Notes under the pieces: generated by a model
Seen by the model: the letters and a program-made list of their open reading frames with translations, nothing else
Database searches by the model: none
What the model was told of the DNA's origin: nothing
Origin: Alphaproteobacteria bacterium
GTDB lineage: Bacteria > Pseudomonadota > Alphaproteobacteria > Caulobacterales > Maricaulaceae
NCBI GenBank assembly: GCA_018222865.1
Contig: JAAEZM010000003.1
Span: 1 to 64,000, forward strand
Length of the DNA: 64,000 nucleotides
Direction: 5' to 3'
Part shown: in pieces, positions 59,775 to 64,000 of the stretch
Layout: each line of letters starts with the position of its first letter
How positions within the stretch are numbered: the first letter of the stretch is position 1
Position numbers and translations under genes: made by a program

Positions 59775-61538
59775 ATGTCTCAGGCGATCCGCCTTGGTGA
59801 TTATGCCAGCGCCTTGTGGATGAGCGCACGTCGGGAGCTTTCATCAAGCTATAATGCGCTGGGCTTGCCCCAATTCCTGAACGGAACGGGGTCGATCCCC
59901 GCCGCGCTGGCCTACGCGCCGACAGATTTCTATACCGCTGACCTCGCCCGCGGCGCGGCCATACTTGAAGGCCGGTTTCCGCTTGCAGGCGACCAAATCA
60001 TGGCGCGTGATGACCGCGATATCTGGCGTGCCGTGGCTCCCAGCCGGGCGTTTGCCGGCCAGCTCCACTCCTTTGTCTGGCTGCGTGATTGCGCAGCCTT
60101 GCCTGAGGCTGAAGGCGCCGCAGAAGCTCGCCGGCTGGTCGATAGCTGGATCAGCCGGTACAGCAACTGGAACAGCTTTGTCTGGTCCGAGAGCGTCCTG
60201 TCGAGCCGCATACTCAACTGGCTGAGATGTGGTGAGGCCCTTTTTGACCCTGAATCCAGTCCAGACAAGGCTCACACGAAGCGTTTAAAGTCCCTTCTGC
60301 GGCAAGTCCGCCATCTCCAGCGAACCTATCCTCTGGCGGAAGATGGGCTGGTAAAATTCCGAAGTGCCTGCGCGCTGGTTTTAAGCGGCCTTTGCCTTCC
60401 GCAGCAGGATAGCCTGCTCAAGACCGCCCTGGGTCAGCTCGAACAAGAAGTGACGCGCCAAATTCTGCCCGATGGTGGACATGTGTCTCGCTCACCGGGC
60501 GCGACAGCAGACGCCCTGATCGATCTGACGACCCTTGTTGAGGTCGCAGAAGCACGGTCCATCGATCTGCCCTCCAGCATCCAAAAAGCCATAGACCGAC
60601 TTCGACCAATGACCCGCTTTTTCTTGATGGATGATGGCGGTCTCGCCGCTTTCCATGGAGGAGGAGAGGGAGATCGTGGCGCGATCAAAACCGCCCTTGA
60701 GCGCGGAAAACCCTCGCGTTCTTTCGGCTTTGCGCCCCATTCTGGCTACCACCGTTATGTCGCCGGCGGGGCGACGGTCCTGTTTGATGTCGGGGACCCT
60801 CCGGGCGGCCGCCTGAGCACAAACGGGCATGCCAGTGCGCTCGCGATCGAAATGGCGACGCCCGGTGGCCGTCTCGTCGTCAATTGCGGCTGGCATGATG
60901 ACCAAAGCGCAGATTGGCGTGAAGCCGTTCGCGCCACAGCGGCGCATTCCACGCTGGTTCTGGAAGAAGCCTCCTCCTCCCGCCTGCTGCCTCCGGGCTG
61001 GCAGCGCAATCTTCTAGGCCCGCGACTGGCAAGCCGGCCCAGCCAGGTGACCGCCCGCCGAAATGAGGAGGATATGGGCGTTTGGCTGGAAGGCGTGCAG
61101 ACAGGATATCGTGAGGAGTTCGGCCTTCTGCATCGTCGGCGCATCTTCCAGGCTGCCGATGGCGGCGATATGCGCGGCGAGGATGCTCTGTTTCGGTCAG
61201 TCTCCGACGGAGCGCCCGACGATGTCGATTTGCGCTATCGCTTCGCGATCCGGTTCCATCTCCATCCAAGTGTGCGCGCCTCGCTCTCCCGGGACTCCAT
61301 GAGTGCATTATTGGTGCAGCCCAATGGCGATGGTTGGCGGTTTAGAACGGATGGTGGGCCGGTTTCTTTGGAAAGATCTGTCTATTTAGCCGCCGGTGCC
61401 CCTCCACAAAGGACGCAACAGATTGTAATACACGGAGAGGCAGAACCATTTGGTGCGGGCGATCGCCCCCCAAATCGTGTAAGATGGGCGTTTCAGCGTC
61501 TTGGCCGTATTGGCGGGACCGGAGGGGGAACTGAGTGA
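59775..61538 (+). CDS. Heparinase II/III family protein
   Basis: 587 aa; DGGHVSRSPGATADALIDL, LAIEMATPGGRLVVNCGWHDDQSADWREAVRATAAHSTLVLE. Confidence 0.92.
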   Translation: MSQAIRLGDYASALWMSARRELSSSYNALGLPQFLNGTGSIPAALAYAPTDFYTADLARGAAILEGRFPLAGDQIMARDDRDIWRAVAPSRAFAGQLHSFVWLRDCAALPEAEGAAEARRLVDSWISRYSNWNSFVWSESVLSSRILNWLRCGEALFDPESSPDKAHTKRLKSLLRQVRHLQRTYPLAEDGLVKFRSACALVLSGLCLPQQDSLLKTALGQLEQEVTRQILPDGGHVSRSPGATADALIDLTTLVEVAEARSIDLPSSIQKAIDRLRPMTRFFLMDDGGLAAFHGGGEGDRGAIKTALERGKPSRSFGFAPHSGYHRYVAGGATVLFDVGDPPGGRLSTNGHASALAIEMATPGGRLVVNCGWHDDQSADWREAVRATAAHSTLVLEEASSSRLLPPGWQRNLLGPRLASRPSQVTARRNEEDMGVWLEGVQTGYREEFGLLHRRRIFQAADGGDMRGEDALFRSVSDGAPDDVDLRYRFAIRFHLHPSVRASLSRDSMSALLVQPNGDGWRFRTDGGPVSLERSVYLAAGAPPQRTQQIVIHGEAEPFGAGDRPPNRVRWAFQRLGRIGGTGGGTE

Positions 61539-63463
61539 GTACGCCGCGTCCGACAAAGACCAGCCCGGTGGCACGGGCGAGCTGGGCCTCGATGGGTTGG
61601 GTAGCGCTGTATGACATAGCAGCGGGCGCCGCCTCTATGTGGCTGGCCGTACAAATTCGCTATTACTTCCACCCGTCAGACCCGCCCACCGGCATCATCT
61701 TTCAGTCCGTTTCTGTCTTCGCGCTCGCCTGTGCGCTGGTTTTTCTGCTCACCGGTCTTCATCGCGGTGTCTGGCGCTATACAGCGCTGAATGACGCCGC
61801 GCGGATCATTCGCGCTGTCGGCATCGCGAATTTTGTCTTTTTGCCGGTTCTTTTCCTGCTCAACAGGCTTGATGGGTTTCCGCGTACCAGCATCCTGATC
61901 GAAATTCCGATCCTAATTGCCCTCCTGCTGGGCGCTCGAGTGGCTGCAACGGCCTGGCGGACTCAAAGACTGCAGAACGCTTTCCGGCTAGAAGACCGCA
62001 ACAAGCCAGCGGCGATACTGGTGGGAAGCGAGGCTGAGCTCGACGAGGCCCTGCGGGACTTGTCCCGTCGCAATGGCTCTGTGCCCTTCCGCCCCAAAGG
62101 GCTTGTTGTCCCCGAGGGACAATTGACCGGTCGCGCCATTCGCGGAGTGCCCGTCTATGGTGATATCGATGCCCTGCCAGGACTGCTCAACAGGCTTTCC
62201 GCAGCAGAGACTCTGGCGCCGCGCCTCGTCATAGCCGGTCAGAATACGCGTCCCGAAATCGTCAATGTTCTCATCCGCATGGCATCTGTGACCGGGGCGA
62301 AACTCTCTCGCGCTCGCCCGGCGCATGGTCCAGGGGCCTTCTCGCCCGTTGAAACCGCCGACCTGTTGAACAGACCCCCGCGCTCTCCTGACCTGGAAAG
62401 CGCGCGTCCCTTGATTGAAGGGCGCCGCGTACTCGTTACAGGTGCTGGCGGTACAATTGGCTCCGAGCTTGTCCGCCTGGCTGCCTTCCTGAAACCGCAA
62501 AAACTCATTCTGGTCGATTCTTCAGAAGCCAATCTCTATGAGATCGACATGCAGCTGAAGCGGCTGAAACCGGCTCTGGAATGGCGGGCTGTCCTGGCGG
62601 ATATTCGCGATGAAGGCCGCCTCGACAAGGTTTTTGAAGAAGAGAAGCCTGAAGTCGTGCTTCACGCCGCGGCGTTGAAGCATGTGCCGATGAGCGAAAT
62701 GAATCCCGGCGAGGCGGTGCGCACCAATGTGCTCGGCACCTCCATCGTTGTTGAGACATCACAGCGACATCATGTGAAAGTCATGGCCCTGATCTCAACC
62801 GATAAGGCTGTTGAGCCGGGCAATGTCATGGGGACGACCAAGCGAGCCGCCGAATTGCTGGTGCAATCCCACGCCAAGGATCCGCACGAAAAAACCCGTA
62901 TATGCGTAGTCCGCTTCGGTAATGTGCTCGGCTCAACAGGATCGGTCGTGCCACTGTTTGAGCAACAGATTGCAGACGGCCTTTCCGTCACCGTTACGGA
63001 TGCCGAGGTAACCCGATATTTCATGACAGTTGCTGAGGCCTCAGGTCTGGTTCTTGCCGCTGCCGCACAAACGGACGCGGACCCTGATCAAAACGGTGCA
63101 CTCTACGTTTTCGATATGGGCGAGCCGGTGTCGATCATGCGGCTGGCCCGCCAGCTTCTTCGTCTGCGCGGTCTTGATCCTGATGCCCCTGGAGCCATCG
63201 AAGTTATCGGATTGCGACCGGGCGAAAAACTGCACGAAAGCCTCGTTTATTCCTTCGAGGATACCCGTGCCAGCGCTGTCGATAGTGTCTGGAATGTCGC
63301 CGCGCCTCCGCTGGACCCGGAGGAAGTGGCATCCATACTGTCCGATCTCCTGCGCGCCGCGCGTGAGAATGATACGCCCCAGATGATTGCGACCCTCGAC
63401 CGGGTCGCCCGGCTTGCACCGCGTACGGACTCAGCGCTTTCCCCGTCTGCTGCCTCGTGCTAA
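61535..63463 (+). CDS. Membrane NDP-sugar epimerase/4,6-dehydratase, CapD/WbpM-like
   Basis: N-terminal TM domain; VLVTGAGGTIGSELVRLAAFLKPQKLILVDSSEANLYEID, LHAAALKHVPMSEMNPGEAVRTNVLGT, MALISTDKAVEPGNVMGTTKRAAEL. Confidence 0.95.
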   Translation: MSTPRPTKTSPVARASWASMGWVALYDIAAGAASMWLAVQIRYYFHPSDPPTGIIFQSVSVFALACALVFLLTGLHRGVWRYTALNDAARIIRAVGIANFVFLPVLFLLNRLDGFPRTSILIEIPILIALLLGARVAATAWRTQRLQNAFRLEDRNKPAAILVGSEAELDEALRDLSRRNGSVPFRPKGLVVPEGQLTGRAIRGVPVYGDIDALPGLLNRLSAAETLAPRLVIAGQNTRPEIVNVLIRMASVTGAKLSRARPAHGPGAFSPVETADLLNRPPRSPDLESARPLIEGRRVLVTGAGGTIGSELVRLAAFLKPQKLILVDSSEANLYEIDMQLKRLKPALEWRAVLADIRDEGRLDKVFEEEKPEVVLHAAALKHVPMSEMNPGEAVRTNVLGTSIVVETSQRHHVKVMALISTDKAVEPGNVMGTTKRAAELLVQSHAKDPHEKTRICVVRFGNVLGSTGSVVPLFEQQIADGLSVTVTDAEVTRYFMTVAEASGLVLAAAAQTDADPDQNGALYVFDMGEPVSIMRLARQLLRLRGLDPDAPGAIEVIGLRPGEKLHESLVYSFEDTRASAVDSVWNVAAPPLDPEEVASILSDLLRAARENDTPQMIATLDRVARLAPRTDSALSPSAASC

Positions 63464-63504
63464 CCCCCCGCCTTTCTTAACACTAGCCTCGACTGGAGCT
63501 CAGC

Positions 63505-64000
63505 ATGTCCGACATGGATCTCGTCCCGCTGCGCCGCGCCCTTATTTCCGTTTCTGACAAGACAGGCCTTGTCGAACGCGCCCGCGCACTCGCCGATGCC
63601 GATATTGAAATCCTGTCTACCGGCGGTACGCTTCGCGCCCTGAATGACGCAGGGATCGCAGCGCGCGATGTCTCTGAGGTAACCGAATTTCCTGAAATGA
63701 TGGACGGTCGGCTCAAGACCCTGCATCCGCGGGTTCATGGCGGACTGCTCGGCCGACGCGATAATCATGACGACCGTGATGCCATGAGCGCCCACGGCAT
63801 TCCGCAGATCGATCTGCTCTACGTCAATCTCTATCCGTTCGAGGACACGGTCGCACGCGGTGCCGACCAGGCCACCTGTGTTGAGAATATCGATATTGGT
63901 GGACCGGCCATGATCCGCGCCGCCGCGAAAAACCATGCCTGGGTTTCTGTCTGCGTTGATGGCACGGACATGGATGCGGTCCTGGCGTCTTTGAAAGCCA
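63505..64000 (+). CDS. purH: Bifunctional AICAR transformylase/IMP cyclohydrolase (5' part, cut by window end)
   Basis: Manual translation [89 protein letters not shown]... Confidence 0.97.
   Translation, partial: MSDMDLVPLRRALISVSDKTGLVERARALADADIEILSTGGTLRALNDAGIAARDVSEVTEFPEMMDGRLKTLHPRVHGGLLGRRDNHDDRDAMSAHGIPQIDLLYVNLYPFEDTVARGADQATCVENIDIGGPAMIRAAAKNHAWVSVCVDGTDMDAVLASLKA

Noticed and set aside
1-64000. Search for tRNA, rRNA, CRISPR, IS elements, integrases, toxin-antitoxin or defence islands
   Set aside because: No matching signatures seen by eye on either strand; a formal tRNAscan/ISfinder/DefenseFinder run would be needed to exclude degenerate cases.

Overview
This 64 kb window is a gene-dense, GC-rich chromosomal segment. 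Gene content and order (ccmA/ccmB beside acnA; rpsP-rimM-trmD-rplS; RegB/RegA with SenC; mmcB; DUF2794; rsmB-rpe-heparinase-purH) fit an alphaproteobacterium, probably a Caulobacterales/Maricaulales/Hyphomonadaceae-type organism (inference). About 70 protein genes can be supported, mostly housekeeping. I saw no rRNA or tRNA genes, CRISPR arrays, transposases, integrases or phage genes, and no convincing new defence or mobile system. The strongest non-standard signal is a rearrangement scar in the rpsP-rimM-(insert)-trmD-rplS operon. The 3' end of rimM is present twice: an exact 53 bp direct repeat followed by a homologous but diverged tail. The two copies flank an inserted VOC/glyoxalase-like gene. 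Other points worth checking: five convergent gene pairs that overlap exactly on a shared CTAG stop tetranucleotide; tandem stem-loops between ahpC and ahpD; an ATAG-N7-CTAT OxyR-like site at the oxyR start; a CtrA-like box upstream of an orphan histidine kinase; a perfect 12 bp GNRA-capped hairpin after the gltP-like gene; an unannotated 31-aa membrane microprotein ORF; a coupled GldA/GldF/GldG/DUF4340/VOC cluster; and a secreted small protein whose C-terminus runs antisense into pyrF.
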